From assembly GCF_002556635.1 (NCBI RefSeq), contig NZ_MWMO01000001.1, positions 124,001 to 188,000 on the forward strand: 64,000 bases of DNA. The letters are read 5' to 3'. Positions 39,185 through 55,226 of the stretch are shown one piece after another. Position 1 is the stretch's first letter; every line of letters begins with the position of its first letter. Under the pieces are notes generated by a model. The model ran no database searches. It was given only the letters and a program-made list of their open reading frames with translations, and had not been told where the DNA came from. The translations under genes were made by a program, and so were the position numbers. The stretch comes from Novosphingobium sp. PC22D. Lineage in GTDB: Bacteria; Pseudomonadota; Alphaproteobacteria; Sphingomonadales; Sphingomonadaceae.

Positions 39185-40150
39185 GTGGCCGACTTGCAGC
39201 ACATCGTCGAGGAGATCGTCGCCGAGATGGCGGCCGCGACCGAGCGCGGACGTATCGCCGACTACATTCCCGACCTGGCGAAAGTCGATCCGGCCCGCTT
39301 CGGCATGGCCGTGGTCGACGCTGAGGGGCGCGAATATGTGGCCGGCGATCATGCGACGCGCTTTTCGGTCCAGTCGATCGCCAAGGTGTTCAGCCTGACG
39401 ATGGCGCTCGGCATGGTCGGCGACGCATTGTGGCGCCGCGTCGGGCGCGAGCCCTCGGGCACCGCGTTCAACTCGATCGTCCAGCTCGAGACCGAGCACG
39501 GCATCCCGCGCAATCCGTTCATCAACGCGGGCGCGATCGTCGTCGCCGACGTCTTGCTGGCGCGCCATGAACCGCGCGAGGCGATCGCCGAATTCCTGCG
39601 CTTCGTGCGCCAACTCGTCGGCGACGCCACGATCGTGATCGACCACGAAGTCGCGCGCGGCGAGGAGGCGACGGGCTTTCGCAACGTCGCGCTGGCAAAC
39701 TACATGCGCGCCTTCGGCAATGTCCATCAGCCGGTCGAGAAGGTGCTCGGCACCTATTTCCACCAGTGCGCGCTGGCGATGGATTGCCGCCAGCTCGCGC
39801 TCGCCGGGCGCTACCTCATGGCGGGTGGGGTCAATCCCGCGACGGGCCGCTCGGTCGTCACCGCGCAGCGCGCGCGGCGCATCCTCGCGCTGATGCTGAC
39901 CTGCGGACACTACGATGCCTCGGGCGATTTCGCCTTCAGCGTGGGCCTTCCGGGCAAGTCGGGCGTGGGCGGCGGTATCCTCGCGATCGCGCCGGGCTCG
40001 GCTTCGATCGCGGTCTGGTCGCCGGGGCTCGACAGCAAGGGCAACTCGCTGCTCGGCCGCCGCGCGCTCGAGCGGCTCGTGCGGCACACCGGCTGGTCGG
40101 TGTTCGAGGCGGGCGGCGGCCCGCTTCGGACCGGCGCGTCGCGAGGGTGA
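39185..40150 (+). CDS. glsA: Glutaminase
   Basis: A 321-residue serine-dependent glutaminase (glutamine to glutamate plus ammonia), of the beta-lactamase fold. The catalytic Ser-x-x-Lys is S64-K67 in [10 protein letters not shown]. Other family blocks are [24 protein letters not shown], and [12 protein letters not shown] near the C terminus. Starts at GTG 39185. No signal peptide. Stands alone; the next gene encodes the repeat peptide at 40280. Confidence 0.95.
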   Translation: MADLQHIVEEIVAEMAAATERGRIADYIPDLAKVDPARFGMAVVDAEGREYVAGDHATRFSVQSIAKVFSLTMALGMVGDALWRRVGREPSGTAFNSIVQLETEHGIPRNPFINAGAIVVADVLLARHEPREAIAEFLRFVRQLVGDATIVIDHEVARGEEATGFRNVALANYMRAFGNVHQPVEKVLGTYFHQCALAMDCRQLALAGRYLMAGGVNPATGRSVVTAQRARRILALMLTCGHYDASGDFAFSVGLPGKSGVGGGILAIAPGSASIAVWSPGLDSKGNSLLGRRALERLVRHTGWSVFEAGGGPLRTGASRG

Positions 40151-40175
40151 GATAAGTCACACAATTGCCCCGCCG

Positions 40176-40193
40176 TGGCGTGGGAATTGCCAC
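40176..40193 (+). promoter_or_regulatory. Possible sigma-54-type promoter or GTGGC/GCCAC operator
   Basis: TGGCGTG-N4-TTGC at 40176-40190 has the GG-N10-GC spacing of a -24/-12 sigma-54 promoter, about 90 nt before the repeat-peptide gene. The same bases form an inverted repeat GTGGC-N9-GCCAC (40175-40193), so an operator is an alternative reading. No sigma-54 activator site was identified. Confidence 0.3.
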
Positions 40194-40279
40194 ATCCCCG
40201 GCGCGCGAGGCTCTTCTAACCACCATCGACGGCGCCGCTGACACGAGCGCCGTTCGCACGAACCATGATGGAGATTGAC

Positions 40280-40489
40280 ATGACCGAAAAGAAGGCCACC
40301 AGCGACGCCAAGGCGACCCAAATCTCGGACACCGACCTCGATCAGGTCCAGGGCGGCCTGGGGAATTTCGAAATTCAGGATTTCAAGGCTTCCAAGCCGC
40401 ACGATGCCCGGCTCGGCAATTTCGAGATTCAGGACTTCCAGAAGAAGCCCCGCGGCAAGAATCTCGGCAACTTCGAGATTCAGGACTGA
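40280..40489 (+). CDS. Leader-plus-triple-repeat peptide, RiPP-precursor-like
   Basis: A 69-residue peptide. Start ATG 40280 has GGAG 6 nt upstream; ATGs at 40265 and 40268 precede that site. Residues 1-26 look like a double-glycine leader: charged N terminus, then ISDTDLDQVQGG (L20, V23, G25-G26), the pattern recognised by C39-peptidase ABC exporters and some maturases. The rest holds three exact copies of LGNFEIQD at 27-34, 45-52 and 62-69, separated by basic spacers of 10 and 9 residues. This is the design of a multi-core RiPP or secreted peptide. No maturase, protease or exporter gene is adjacent, so it would be an orphan precursor served from elsewhere. I do not recognise the core family. 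The core has no Cys or Thr. Confidence 0.8.
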   Translation: MTEKKATSDAKATQISDTDLDQVQGGLGNFEIQDFKASKPHDARLGNFEIQDFQKKPRGKNLGNFEIQD

Positions 40490-40678
40490 TTTCGCTGCCA
40501 GACGGAGGCGGCCCGGGCAGGTCCCCGCACCCCTTTCTTCGGCGGGAAGGATCGCGGCGTCGAATCCCGGGCCGCCCGGCTGGCGCAGGCCTAGCCGCCT
40601 GGGATATGGATGTCCGCGAAGCGATCGCGGATGCTCTCGATAGAGCGCGGCGCCGTTCGCGCCCGAACGGAGCATGCC

Positions 40679-41329
40679 ATGGAACCGATCGTCACCGTTT
40701 TCGCGCAATCGCCCGACAGGGGGCGGGGCCTGGCGCGCGACATGCAGGTCCGCTGGGCGCTCGAGGAGGTCGGCCTGCGCTACGGCGTACGCTGCGTGAC
40801 CTTCGCCGAGATGCGCGGGAGAGTGCATCTCGCGCGCAATCCCTTTGGCCAGATCCCGGCTTATGAACAGGAAGGGCTGGTCCTGTTCGAATCGGGCGCG
40901 ATCGTGCTCCACATCGCCGAGCGCCATGCCGGCCTGCTGCCCGGGGACGCCGACGCCCGGTCTCGCGCGAAGATGTGGATGTTCGCCGCGCTCAGCACGA
41001 TCGAGCCGGTGATCGTCGAGCGCTCGATGCTGATTCTGACCGAAGAGGACGAGGAGTGGTTCGCACCGCGCCTCGCGCTGGTCGACGCGCGCATCCGCAA
41101 GCGGTTGGCGGACCTCGCCACGCACCTCGGTTCGTCCGACTGGCTCGAGAAGGACTTCAGCGCGGGCGATCTCATGATGGTCGGCGTCCTGCGACGCCTT
41201 GGCGAGAGCGACCTGCTCGCCGACGAGCCCCGCATCGCCGCCTATGTCGCACGCGGCGAGGCGCGGCCCGCGTTTCAGCGCGCCTTCGCGGCGCAGCTCG
41301 AGTTGTTCAAGTCGTCCTCGGGCGAGTGA
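40679..41329 (+). CDS. Glutathione S-transferase family protein
   Basis: A 216-residue GST-fold protein. N-terminal thioredoxin-like domain with NPFGQIPAYEQEGLVLFESGAIVLHIAE (the cis-Pro and glutathione-binding Glu-Ser), then the helical C-terminal domain with FSAGDLMMVGVLRRL. The active-site residue near the N terminus is not obvious (FAQSPDRGRG). ATG 40679 is the family-like start; an upstream in-frame start at 40610 gives a non-family tail. Substrate unknown. Confidence 0.85.
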   Translation: MEPIVTVFAQSPDRGRGLARDMQVRWALEEVGLRYGVRCVTFAEMRGRVHLARNPFGQIPAYEQEGLVLFESGAIVLHIAERHAGLLPGDADARSRAKMWMFAALSTIEPVIVERSMLILTEEDEEWFAPRLALVDARIRKRLADLATHLGSSDWLEKDFSAGDLMMVGVLRRLGESDLLADEPRIAAYVARGEARPAFQRAFAAQLELFKSSSGE

Positions 41330-41385
41330 GCGCGGAGCGCGCGAGCGCCATTCGCGCGTTCATCACACAAGACTCGGCCCGCGAC

Positions 41386-41423
41386 GAAAAAGGCCCCGCC
41401 GGATCGCTCCGGCGGGGCCTTTC
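41386..41423. terminator. Bidirectional terminator between GST and rpoC
   Basis: Perfect 12-pair stem (GGCCCCGCCGGA-TCGC-TCCGGCGGGGCC) flanked by A5 on the left and T3 on the right, so it can end both the plus-strand GST transcript and the minus-strand rpoBC transcript. It lies about 25 nt after the rpoC stop. Confidence 0.85.
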
Positions 41424-41447
41424 GGGTTTGCGAAAGTCGCGTGAGGC

Positions 41448-45734
<4,287 letters not shown>

Positions 45735-45811
45735 AGTTCAAATTCCCATGAAGGGTGAATGTCGCGGGGCGGCGGGAACGGGCGGCCCGGCCGGACCGCC
45801 CGCGCGTCCCG

Positions 45812-49972
<4,161 letters not shown>

Positions 49973-50206
49973 AAGGGGTGTCGTGCCTCTTCGCTTCTCG
50001 TTGGGGCCGGGTACGAAGCCGGCCTGCCATGTGTTCGTCACGCGTGACGATCTTCCGTCCAGACGCCGAAAAGGCCACATGGCACACACGACGCACCCTT
50101 CGGGTGCCGTGCGGCCCGCAGCCTTATGCGTCAGATGGAGAACCCGCCGCTTCCTTCCTGGACCGGCCCCCGCGCAACGGGCCCGCCTTGCTCGAAGCGT
50201 CGAGCT
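49973..50206 (-). other. Long rpoB 5' leader
   Basis: From the predicted start site near 50206 to the ATG at 49972 is about 235 nt of untranslated leader with no gene. It contains a GCACCC-TTC-GGGTGC hairpin (50093-50107). No protein-binding motif known to me is evident; such leaders of rpoB can carry attenuation. Confidence 0.4.
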
Positions 50207-50213
50207 GGTCGGC

Positions 50214-50242
50214 GATATAGGATGACGGCGGCGGTCTGTCAA
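50214..50242 (-). promoter_or_regulatory. rpoBC promoter
   Basis: On the minus strand: TTGACA (50237-50242), a 17-nt spacer, then TATATC (50214-50219). This is close to the bacterial housekeeping consensus and correctly placed upstream of rpoB. Predicted start about 50206. Confidence 0.65.
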
Positions 50243-50261
50243 ACAGGCGCCTGACATCTAT

Positions 50262-50295
50262 ATATGGCCTTCATACTATAATATGGCCTTCATAC
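50262..50295 (-). repeat. Direct repeat upstream of the rpoB promoter
   Basis: GTATGAAGGCCATAT appears twice on the minus strand (50262-50276 and 50281-50295), period 19 nt. The repeats sit about 20 nt upstream of the -35 box in a distinctly A+T-rich stretch. An upstream activating element or repeated binding site is plausible. Between 50296 and the next gene (50589) I see no further feature; a 71-codon minus-strand frame there looks like chance. Confidence 0.55.
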
Positions 50296-50588
50296 AGGAC
50301 TCGACCCGGAGCGGGATCGGCCGTCTTCGTTCCGACTCGCCCCTCCGCGAGTGGGACCGCAGAGCCCCCAGCGCGCTGAACGAACGATAACTTGGTAATT
50401 CGCTGAACGCTGCATGAATAGATGCGGGATCGAGCAGTCATTCGACCGTGCCGAATTCGCGATGAACTGAAGCGAAGAATACTCACCTAGGACAGTAGTT
50501 GGCAGTTCGTCGTTCTATTTGGTTCGACTGGACCGAAAGCGCGGTTTTGGGGCTGTAACTTTATCTCTCGCGGCGCATTCTTGAGGAC

Positions 50589-51767
50589 ATGACGCACCTT
50601 GCCCCCACCCGTTCGCTCTGCGCCACAGCGGCCGTCGCTGCCGTTCTCGCGCTCGGTTCAACCCCCGCCGCCGCCCAGGAAGCCGCGCCGTCGCTCGACT
50701 TGCCCGAGGCGGTAACGCCGCCTTCTGAATCGGCCCCGGCCCCCGGCACGCCCACGGTGGTGCTGCCGTCGACGACGACGCCTGCGGCCCCGACGGCCAC
50801 CACGACCGCTCCTTCTTCCGAGATGCAGTCGCCGGTGCGGCCCGGCCAGCCGACGATCGTCCTGCCCGACGTGAGCGGGCCGGCGCAGACCCCGCGTTCC
50901 TCGGCGGCTCCGTCTGTGCCGACTCCCAGCGAGTCGATCCGGGCGGAGAGCCCGCGCCCCGACGGTGAGCCTGCCGCGAATGCAGCCTCGGCTTCGGCCC
51001 CTGGGTCCGCCGACCCGGCACCCGTGCGCGAAGCGCAGAATGACTCCGCCGCGGGCGCGATTCCGCCGATCGACGAGTTTGCCGGCGATGGCGCCGCGCC
51101 GATCGACGCGACGCAGCGCGTGGCCGCGCCGATCGCGGATGCCTCGCCCGAACTCGCTCCCGCGGCCGAGCCCGCCGAGGACGGCGACGGCATGCCCGCC
51201 GCGGCGATCGCGGGCCTGCTCGCGCTGCTGGGCATCGGCGGCGCCGGGATGATGGCGATGCGCTCGCGCCGTCGCAGCAGCCATGTCGTGCATGCAAAGC
51301 CGGCGACGATCCCCGCGCGCACGCCCGATCCGGCCCCGCGTCCCGCCGCCGCCGCGCTCGAGCCCGCAGCCCCGGCTCCGGCGTCGCGCGGCGATGCCGC
51401 CTACACGACCGGGCGTCCCGAGGTAGCGAACCAGTTCGCCGCGGCGGGCGTGACCGAGGCGCCGGTCCTCGAGCGCGAGACCCCGGTTGCGCGCACGGCG
51501 CCGCCCGCCCGGGTGCGCGTCGATCCCGATGGCCCGCTGCCCACCGGCGAGGCCCGTCAGGAGTTGCTGCGCTCGATGGTGGCGGCCGAGCCCGACGAGG
51601 CCAACCCGTTCCGTTCACCCAAGGCCCGCCGCCGGCGCGCCCGGGTGATCCTCCAGCACCGCGAGCACATGCAGCGGCACCATCCCGACAACCGTTTCGA
51701 TTGGCGCACCTACCGGCCGACGACCAAGCCCTCCACCCCTGTCAATCCCTCCATGGTCCCGGCTTGA
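50589..51767 (+). CDS. Pro/Ala-rich exported protein with one membrane helix
   Basis: A 392-residue protein of unknown role. Signal peptide (about 1-29, cleavage near AAAQ), then about 170 residues rich in Ala, Pro, Ser and Thr (periplasmic, disordered), a membrane helix (about 203-222, AAIAGLLALLGIGGAGMMAM) followed by RSRRRSS, a second Ala/Pro-rich cytosolic linker, and a conserved-looking basic C terminus (SPKARRRRARVILQHREHMQRHHPDNRFDWRTY). This would place the C terminus in the cytosol. No enzymatic motif. It is divergent from rpoB. A terminator follows. Confidence 0.7.
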   Translation: MTHLAPTRSLCATAAVAAVLALGSTPAAAQEAAPSLDLPEAVTPPSESAPAPGTPTVVLPSTTTPAAPTATTTAPSSEMQSPVRPGQPTIVLPDVSGPAQTPRSSAAPSVPTPSESIRAESPRPDGEPAANAASASAPGSADPAPVREAQNDSAAGAIPPIDEFAGDGAAPIDATQRVAAPIADASPELAPAAEPAEDGDGMPAAAIAGLLALLGIGGAGMMAMRSRRRSSHVVHAKPATIPARTPDPAPRPAAAALEPAAPAPASRGDAAYTTGRPEVANQFAAAGVTEAPVLERETPVARTAPPARVRVDPDGPLPTGEARQELLRSMVAAEPDEANPFRSPKARRRRARVILQHREHMQRHHPDNRFDWRTYRPTTKPSTPVNPSMVPA

Positions 51768-51803
51768 ACGCGTCAATCTCGCTTGCCTTCGGGCAGGCTG
51801 CCT

Positions 51804-51833
51804 GGGCGGCCCCTTCGCGGGCCGCCCATTTTT
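51804..51833 (+). terminator. Terminator of the Pro/Ala-rich protein gene
   Basis: Perfect nine-pair stem GGGCGGCCC/GGGCCGCCC with loop CTTCGC, followed by ATTTTTC, 37 nt after the stop. Confidence 0.8.
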
Positions 51834-51888
51834 CTTGGCGCCCACTTTCTCTTGGCGGGCGCCTTCTCGCGGCGCGGATGCGCCGCGC

Positions 51889-52665
51889 TCAGAGGCTGTC
51901 GACGACGCCGCCGTCGACGCGCAGCGACGCCCCCGTGGTCGCGCTGGCCTCGGGCGAGCAGGCGTAGACGATCATGCTCGCCACTTCCCCCGGCTCGGCG
52001 GGTCTGCGGATGATCGAGGTGGGGCGGTTCGCGGCGACGAAGTCGATCCCCGCCTGCTCCACCGACTTGCCTTCCTGCTCGGCCTTGTCGCGGGCCATCG
52101 AGAGGAAGCCTTCCGACCGGGTCGGACCGGGCAGCACCGAATTGACGGTGACGCCAGTCCCCGCGAGACGCTTTGCGAGACCGCGCGCGAAGGCGACGTC
52201 GGCGGCCTTGCTGACGCCGTAGTGGATCATGTCGGCGGGAATGTTGAACGCGCTCTCCGAGCCCAGCATCACGATCCGGCCCCAGCCGTTCTCGACCATG
52301 GCCGGCGCGAAGGCGCGCGAGAGGCGCACCGCGCTCATTACGTTGATCTGCCAGTGGCGCTCCCAGATATCGTCCTCGGTCTCGAAGAACTCCGCGCCCT
52401 GATAGATCCCGGCATTGTTGACGAGCACGTCGAGCCTGCCCGCCGCCTCGACGAGCGCGGCACAGCCCTGCGCGGTGCCAACGTCGGCGGCGATCCCGCG
52501 CGCGCCGTGGCCGACTTCGGCTGCGGCGGCCTTTGCCGTGTCCTGCTTGCGGCCGTTGACGATGACGTTCGCGCCTGCCGCGGCGAGGCCTTTCGCTGCG
52601 GCGAGGCCGATGCCTGCGGTGGACCCGGTGACGAGGGCGGTCCTGCCCGAGAGATCGATCTTCAT
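51889..52665 (-). CDS. Short-chain dehydrogenase/reductase
   Basis: A 258-residue NAD(P)-dependent SDR. Cofactor motif TGSTAGIG (residues about 13-20), NNAGIY, catalytic Ser in MLGSESAF and the Tyr-x3-Lys in HYGVSKAA. The C terminus ends ASLRVDGGVVDSL, typical of classical SDRs. ATG 52665 has AGGAG 6 nt upstream. Substrate unknown. Confidence 0.9.
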   Translation of the reverse strand: MKIDLSGRTALVTGSTAGIGLAAAKGLAAAGANVIVNGRKQDTAKAAAAEVGHGARGIAADVGTAQGCAALVEAAGRLDVLVNNAGIYQGAEFFETEDDIWERHWQINVMSAVRLSRAFAPAMVENGWGRIVMLGSESAFNIPADMIHYGVSKAADVAFARGLAKRLAGTGVTVNSVLPGPTRSEGFLSMARDKAEQEGKSVEQAGIDFVAANRPTSIIRRPAEPGEVASMIVYACSPEASATTGASLRVDGGVVDSL

Positions 52666-52863
52666 GGGAACTCCTGATTCGCTGTGACGGCGCCTGCCGT
52701 CGTCTCCCACGAGCGAACGGAGGCGGCTGGTGGTTCCATGCGAAGGCGGGGCGCGAGGTCGCGCGGGGCGCCAGAGCTTGCGGCAAATGCCTGATTTGCC
52801 GGGAAATTCGGCGCCGGCTTACTGTTTTGCACTATGGCGCATCTCGAAAAACAGATAGAAAAT

Positions 52864-52936
52864 TATCGTTTTTCGATATTTATCGATTGACAATAAGCCG
52901 AATCACGCTTATTGAATATCGATATCGACCATATCG
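52864..52936 (+). promoter_or_regulatory. Promoter with flanking palindromes, micropeptide operon
   Basis: Promoter TTGACA (52887-52892), 17-nt spacer, TATTGA (52910-52915). Overlapping dyads surround it: TATCG-N5-CGATA (52864-52878), CGATA-TT-TATCG (52874-52885, abutting the -35) and ATATCGATAT (52916-52925, abutting the -10). ATATCG recurs at 52922 and 52931. These share a CGATAT core, as expected of operators for a dimeric repressor, possibly the XRE protein encoded in the same operon. A -35/-10 of this quality is rare in the window. Confidence 0.6.
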
Positions 52937-52947
52937 GAGAACGAACA

Positions 52948-53109
52948 ATGACCAACACGACCAACAACCGCCCGCTCGCCATCGTCATGGCTTTCGCCGT
53001 GATGGCGTCCTTCTGGCTCCCGACGATCTCGACCCCGGCCAAGGCCGCGTCCGCCGAGCCCGTCCACATCACCATCATCGCCGGCCAGACCCAGCCGGTG
53101 GTGATGTGA
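52948..53109 (+). CDS. Small exported peptide, 53 residues
   Basis: Starts at ATG 52948 with GGAG 8 nt upstream. Polar N terminus (TNTTNNRP), hydrophobic core (LAIVMAFAVMASFWLP) and Ala-rich cleavage-like site (KAASA), then a short mature part (EPVHITIIAGQTQPVVM). It is the first cistron of an operon with DUF2975, XRE and a small membrane protein gene. Function unknown; a secreted micropeptide or processed signal is plausible. Confidence 0.65.
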   Translation: MTNTTNNRPLAIVMAFAVMASFWLPTISTPAKAASAEPVHITIIAGQTQPVVM

Positions 53110-53134
53110 GTTTCCGGCACGCGAGGAGAACGAG

Positions 53135-53686
53135 ATGACTTCGATAACGCGCGACCCCCTGCTGGCCATCGCCAAGGGCGTTCTCTACTTCCTCATGGCG
53201 GTTATGGCGCTGGGAGTGGTCGCCTGCCTCGTCGCGGCGCCCTGCCTGTGGATCTTCCAGGATCTCGTCTCGGCCGAAGTCGCCAAGGAAGCCCCCGGCT
53301 TCCCGATGTCCGAGGCTCTCATCGCGCTTTCGCTGCTGCTTCTGCTGGTGGCCGCGATGCTGGGGATGCTCTTTCGCATCTTCCAGTTGCTCAAGCGCAT
53401 CGTCGATACGGTGGGCGAGGGCGACCCCTTCGTGCCCGAGAATGCCTCGCGGCTCACGCGCATGGCCTGGCTGACGCTGGCGGTGCAGGTGGTGACCTTC
53501 CCGATGGGCGGCATCGGGATGTACATCTACAACATCACCGAGCCGATCCGCGACGCCGACGATCACTTCACGATCGATAGCGGCCTCGACGCCAACGGCC
53601 TGCTGCTCATGCTGATCCTCTTCATCCTGGCCCGCGTCTTCCGCAAGGGCTCCGAGATGCGCGCCGACCTTGAAGGAACCGTGTGA
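53135..53686 (+). CDS. DUF2975 membrane protein
   Basis: A 183-residue protein with four predicted membrane helices (about 10-40, 60-85, 105-135, 150-172) and the DUF2975 pattern IFQLLKRIVDTVGEGDPFVPENASRLTRMAW. DUF2975 genes are regularly followed by a small XRE regulator, as here. Role unknown. GAGGAG upstream of ATG 53135. Confidence 0.85.
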   Translation: MTSITRDPLLAIAKGVLYFLMAVMALGVVACLVAAPCLWIFQDLVSAEVAKEAPGFPMSEALIALSLLLLLVAAMLGMLFRIFQLLKRIVDTVGEGDPFVPENASRLTRMAWLTLAVQVVTFPMGGIGMYIYNITEPIRDADDHFTIDSGLDANGLLLMLILFILARVFRKGSEMRADLEGTV

Positions 53687-53721
53687 TGGCCGACGACAAC
53701 ACCGAAGGAGGAGGTAGCATC

Positions 53722-53943
53722 ATGGTGAAGCTGGACGACGTGCTTTACGAGCGTCGCATGACCCTGACCGAGCTGGCCGAGCGCATTGGCATCACGCTGG
53801 CCAATCTCTCGATCCTCAAGACCGGCAAGGCCAAGGCGATCCGCTTCTCGACGCTCGAGGCGATCTGCCGGGAGCTGGAATGCCAGCCGGGCGACCTGAT
53901 CGTCTACGTGCCCGAAGCCGCGGTCGAGGAAGACGTGGAATGA
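53722..53943 (+). CDS. XRE-family regulator (HTH_26/YozG-like)
   Basis: A 73-residue protein consisting of a single helix-turn-helix domain: VLYERRMTLTELAERIGITLANLSILKTGKAKAIRFSTLEAICRELECQPGDLI. ATG 53722 has a near-perfect AGGAGG 8-9 nt upstream, better than the in-frame starts at 53683 or 53686. The pair DUF2975 plus this short regulator is widespread across bacteria. It is the most likely ligand of the CGATAT palindromes at the operon's promoter. Its stop overlaps the next ATG (ATGA). Confidence 0.9.
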   Translation: MVKLDDVLYERRMTLTELAERIGITLANLSILKTGKAKAIRFSTLEAICRELECQPGDLIVYVPEAAVEEDVE

Positions 53944-54353
53944 CGACAGTGGACCCGGTCGCGCCGGGCCCCGTCAGACTGGTGCTGCTGCGCGTCGCCT
54001 ACCTGCTGGTGGGCGGCGGTCTGGCGTTGGTGCGCTGGCCGGTCCTGCTCGTGTCCGGCACCGAGTTCACGCTCGACGAAGGCGCGCTCAATGCCATGCT
54101 CGCGGCGCTTTCGCTGCTGAGCCTCGCCGGCCTCTGGCGGCCGCTGGCGATGTTGCCCTTGCTGCTGTTCGAACTGCTCTGGAAGGCGATCTGGCTGATG
54201 CACGTCGCGATCCCCCAACTCATGGCGGGCTCGGTGCGCGAGGGAACGCCCGAGACGCTGTTTGCCTGTGCTTTCGCCGTGCCGGTCCTGCTCTTTGTGC
54301 CGTGGGACTACGTCTGGCGCCGTTACGTGCGTTCGGCCCCGCCCGCAGCTTGA
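53940..54353 (+). CDS. Small four-helix membrane protein
   Basis: A 137-residue protein with about four membrane helices (VLLRVAYLLVGGGLALV, AMLAALSLLSLAGLW, PLLLFELLWKAIWLM, FACAFAVPVLLFVPW). ATG 53940 overlaps the XRE stop, so it is coupled. No family recognised. It closes the four-gene unit. Confidence 0.75.
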   Translation: MTTVDPVAPGPVRLVLLRVAYLLVGGGLALVRWPVLLVSGTEFTLDEGALNAMLAALSLLSLAGLWRPLAMLPLLLFELLWKAIWLMHVAIPQLMAGSVREGTPETLFACAFAVPVLLFVPWDYVWRRYVRSAPPAA

Positions 54354-54377
54354 CTTTTCGGCGCATCGCTGTAGATG
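54350..54377 (+). promoter_or_regulatory. Predicted rplJ promoter
   Basis: TTGACT (54350-54355), 16-nt spacer, TAGATG (54372-54377), right at the end of the preceding gene. A GCGCATC/GATGCGC hairpin (54361-54380) overlaps the -10. It fits a transcript of about 260 nt of leader before rplJ. Confidence 0.45.
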
Positions 54378-54420
54378 CGCGCTCCGACCGGCGGGACTCG
54401 TTCCGCCGATCATCCGTCCG

Positions 54421-54466
54421 AGACAGCTGGTGAGGGCTTGCCCTCTTAATTTCCGGCCTAGACGGG
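54421..54466 (+). ncRNA. Ribosomal protein L10 leader
   Basis: RNA structure in front of rplJ: outer helix GCTGG (54426-54430) with CCGGC (54453-54457), inner hairpin GAGGGC-TT-GCCCTC (54432-54445), and unpaired TTAATTT on the 3' side between them, flanked by AGACA and TAGAC. This matches the L10 leader, where L10(L12)4 binds a kink-turn and represses translation. The rest of 54467-54644 contains only a weak AAGGC/GCCTT plus T5 hairpin (54500-54518) and the rplJ ribosome binding site. Confidence 0.65.
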
Positions 54467-54644
54467 GAACAGGAATTCATTCCGGCCCACGCTCCATCAA
54501 GGCGCGGTGCCTTTTTCGCGTTCCGACACGCGAACTCCTTCCCCTTCGACGGACTCGCCCGCGGTGCCTCGCGCATCGCGGACATACGTAGCCGGTCGCG
54601 AGGGACGCCCAACATCCCGCGCGGCCATTGTGAAGGAGTAAGGC

Positions 54645-55160
54645 ATGGATCGTTCGCAGAAAGCCGAATCGGTCGCCCAGCTCAATGCGGTCTTCAACGG
54701 GGTCGGCGTGGTGGTCGTCACCCGCAACCTCGGCATGACGGTGGCCCAGTCCACCGACCTGCGCAACAAGGTCCGCGAAGCCGGTGCGACTTACAAGGTT
54801 GCGAAGAACCGTCTCGCCAAGCTTGCCATCGCGGATACCGACTATTCGGGTATCGACGAGTTCCTGACCGGCCCGACGGCCCTTGCGACTTCGGTCGATC
54901 CCGTCGCCGCCGCGAAGGCCGTCGTCGATTTCGCCAAGACGACCGACAAGATCGAAATCGTCGGCGGCTCGATGGGTTCGCAGGTTCTGAACGCCGATGG
55001 CGTCAAGGCTCTCGCCTCGATGCCCTCGCTCGACGAACTGCGCGCGAAGCTTGTCGGCCTCGTCCAGGCTCCGGCGACCAAGATCGCCCAGCTCTCGACC
55101 GCCCCGGCGGCCAAGCTGGCGCGCGTCTTCGGCGCCTACGCCGCGAAGGACGCTGCCTGA
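54645..55160 (+). CDS. rplJ: 50S ribosomal protein L10
   Basis: A 171-residue stalk-base protein that anchors the L7/L12 dimers. Begins [13 protein letters not shown], with the typical [22 protein letters not shown] and the C-terminal L12-binding helix. GAAGGAG lies upstream of ATG 54645. Followed by rplL 66 nt later. The usual partners rplKA are absent and rpoBC is not downstream. Confidence 0.97.
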   Translation: MDRSQKAESVAQLNAVFNGVGVVVVTRNLGMTVAQSTDLRNKVREAGATYKVAKNRLAKLAIADTDYSGIDEFLTGPTALATSVDPVAAAKAVVDFAKTTDKIEIVGGSMGSQVLNADGVKALASMPSLDELRAKLVGLVQAPATKIAQLSTAPAAKLARVFGAYAAKDAA

Positions 55161-55226
55161 GACGTTTCGAAAGACGATTTCACCCGGCGCAATTTGCCGG
55201 GCCAACAAATCTAGGAGTGAAGTACC

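Noticed and set aside
49973..50257. N-terminal extension of RpoB
   Set aside because: It covers the predicted promoter and leader, and RpoB family proteins begin at the ATG at 49972.
50271..50486. 71-codon minus-strand ORF between rpoB and its divergent neighbour
   Set aside because: No good ribosome binding site, no motif, and it overlaps the 15-bp repeats.
54467..54644. Possible small gene in the L10 leader
   Set aside because: Short frames there have no ribosome binding site, and the region is explained by the leader RNA.
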